Assembly: GCF_036327755.1 (NCBI RefSeq)
Contig: NZ_CP109596.1
Coordinates: 3,348,001 to 3,412,000, forward strand
Length of the DNA: 64,000 bases
Direction of reading: 5' to 3'
Source: Nocardia sp. NBC_01503
Lineage (GTDB): Bacteria; Actinomycetota; Actinomycetes; Mycobacteriales; Mycobacteriaceae
Shown here: in pieces, positions 59,501 through 62,500 of the stretch
Layout: every line of letters starts with the position of its first letter
How positions within the stretch are numbered: position 1 is the stretch's first letter
The notes under the pieces: model-generated
Databases searched by the model: none
Seen by the model: only the letters and a program-made list of their open reading frames with translations
What the model was told of the DNA's origin: nothing
Translations under genes and position numbers: made by a program

Positions 59501-62500
59501 CGATCTCGGCGGCGCCTATGACGCCGATATGCCCGCCATGGCCCCGATCGATATCAATGCCATCGTGGTCGGCGACAAGCTGACCGCCAATATCGGCTAC
59601 CCGAGCACCCTGCTCGACGCCGCGGCGGTCGCCGAATTCGCCGCGGTATGGGTCGCCGCACTGGAAGCCGTTGCGCACCACGCGGAATCGGCACAGGCCG
59701 GTGGACACACCCCGTCCGACTTCGGCCTGGTCAAGGTCGCCCAGCGCGATATCGACGGCTGGGAACAGCGTTTCGGCGCGATCGACCAGGTGTGGCCGCT
59801 CTCGGCGCTGCAGTCCGGTCTGCTCTTCCACGCCCAGCTCGCCGCCACCTCGGTGGACGTGTACACCGCCCAGGCCGTGCTCACCCTGACCGGCCGCGTG
59901 GACGGCGATCGCCTGCGCGCCGCCGCCCAGGCGCTGCTGGACCGCCACGAAATCCTGCGCACCGCATACGTTTCCGATGCCAATGGGGTACCGGTGCAGG
60001 TGGTGCTGGACGGCGTGCACGTGGCCTGGGCCGCACACGACCTCACCGGTATCGCCGACGCCGACGCCCGGCAGGCCGCGGCGGAGCAGATCATCGCCGC
60101 CGACCGCATGACCCGGTTCGACCTGACCGCACCGCCGTTGATCCGCTACACGCTGGTGCGCACCGCCGCCGACCACTGGCAGCTGGCCGTGGCCAACCAT
60201 CACATCCTGCTCGATGGCTGGTCCATGCCGTTGCTCATGCAGGACCTGTTGGTGCTGTACGCCACGCATTCGGACACCAGCGTGCTGCCGCCGGTTCGGT
60301 CCTACCGGTACTTCCTGGAATGGGTTGCGCAGCAGGATCGTTCGGCCTCCCTCGACGCCTGGAAGCAGGCGCTGCGTGGAGTCTCCGAGCCGACGCTGCT
60401 CACCCGCCCCGACGCCGGTCGCGAGATCACCGCGCTGTCGGGTGAGTACTTCTTCGATCTGGACGAGGCCGCCACCGCGCGCCTGACCGGCCTGGCCGCG
60501 GAGATCGGTGTCACGCCGAACACCGTGCTCCAGGTCGCCTGGGGCATCCTGCTCGGCCGCCTCACCGGCCGCGATGACGTGCTCTTCGGCACCACCGTCT
60601 CCGGGCGTCCCGCCCAGCTGGCCGGGGTCGAATCCATGGTGGGTCTGTTCATCAACACCGTGCCCGTGCGGGTCGCGTTCGATCCGGCCGAATCGGCGCG
60701 GGCGCTGCTCAATCGCACCCAGGGCGAACAGGCCGACCTGCTCGATCACCACTACATCGGCCTGGCCGATATCCAGTCGGCCGCCCGGATCGGCGGACTC
60801 TTCGACACCCTGGTGGTGTTCGAGTCCTATCCCGTCGACGCCGAGGGCATCCGGTCCCAGGCCGCCGATATCGACGGTATGGCCGTCACAGGTCTGGACG
60901 CCGCCGATGCCACGCACTATCCGCTGACCCTGATCGCACAGCTCGACACCCGCCTGCGCATTCGCGCCGGATACCTGCGCGACCTGTTCGACGAGGACAC
61001 CGTCCGCCGGATCGCCGACCGCCTGATCCGGGTGCTCACCGCGATCACCACCGAACCCGCCGCGGCCGTGGGCGATATCGAACTCCTCGACGCCGACGAG
61101 CGCGATCTCGTGGTCACCGAGTGGAACGACACCGCGTACGACGTCGACACCGTGCTGGCCGTCATGACCGACAGCAAATCCTCGGACGATGCCGCGGCTA
61201 CGCTGGTCGCGCTGTTCGAGGCGCAGGCCGAGCGGACGCCGGACGCGATCGCCCTCAGCTTCGAGGGCACAAGTCTGTCCTACGGCGAGTTCGCCGAGCG
61301 GGTGCACCGCTTGGCGCGCTGGCTCGTCGAGCGCGGCGTCGGTGCGGAATCGTTTGTGGCGCTGGGTATGCGGCGCTCGATCGATCTGGTCGTCGGCATG
61401 TACGCGGTGACCGTGGCCGGTGGCGCGTACGTGCCGCTGGATCCGGATCACCCGGCCGAGCGCATCGAGTACATTCTCGAGACCGCCGATCCGGTGACCG
61501 TGCTGACCTCGGGTGCGGATCTGGATGTCGAGACCGCGCAGGTGCGTATCGACCTGCTGGAGCTCTCCAGCTACTCCGCCGCGCCGCTCACCGACGCGGA
61601 TCGCGTTGTGCCGCTGCGGGAATCGAATACCGCGTACGTGATCTTCACCTCCGGTTCGACCGGTCGACCCAAGGGTGTGGCGGTGCCGCATGCGGCGATC
61701 GTGAACCGCCTGGTGTGGATGCAGTCCGAGTACGGCCTGCTCGCCGAAGATGTTGTGCTGCAGAAGACCCCGGCCACCTTCGACGTCTCGGTGTGGGAGT
61801 TCTTCTGGCCCCTGCAGATCGGCGCGAAGCTGGTCATCGCCAAGCCCGACGGTCATCGCGATCCGGCGTACCTCGCCGAACTCATTGCCGGTGAAGGCGT
61901 TACGGTCACCCACTTCGTACCGTCCATGCTCGCGGTCTTCGTCGCCGAGGCGGCGGCGGTGCGGTGCACCAGTCTGCGCATGGTCTTCGCCTCCGGTGAA
62001 GCGCTCTCGCCCAAGCCCTCACATCGCCTGCGCGAGATCACCGGTGCGGAGCTGCACAACCTGTACGGCCCGACCGAGGCCGCGGTCGACGTCACCTACC
62101 ACCATGTGACCGCGGTCGATGTGGACTCGGTGCCGATCGGCCGCCCGGTCTTCAATACCCAGGTCTACGTCCTGGATTCGCGTCTGCGGCCGGTTCCGGT
62201 CGGTGTCGCGGGTGAGCTCTATCTCGCGGGTGACCAGCTCGCCACCGCGTATGTGGCGCGCCCCGATCTGACCTCGGATCGCTTCGTGGCCAACCCGTTC
62301 GGCTCCTCCGAGCGCATGTACCGCACCGGTGACCTCGTGGTCTGGAATGCCGAGGGCGAGATCGAATACCTCGGCCGCACCGACTTCCAGGTCAAGCTGC
62401 GCGGTCTGCGTATCGAGCTCGGTGAGATCGAATCCGCGCTCACCGCGTTGGGTTCGGTCGCCCAGTCGGTCGTCGTGGTGCGCGGGGATCAGCACACCGG

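Noticed and set aside
53547..61913. 2,788-codon open frame on the minus strand
   Set aside because: Same reason: exact antisense of NRPS-2 modules 5 to 7, with no recognisable domain.
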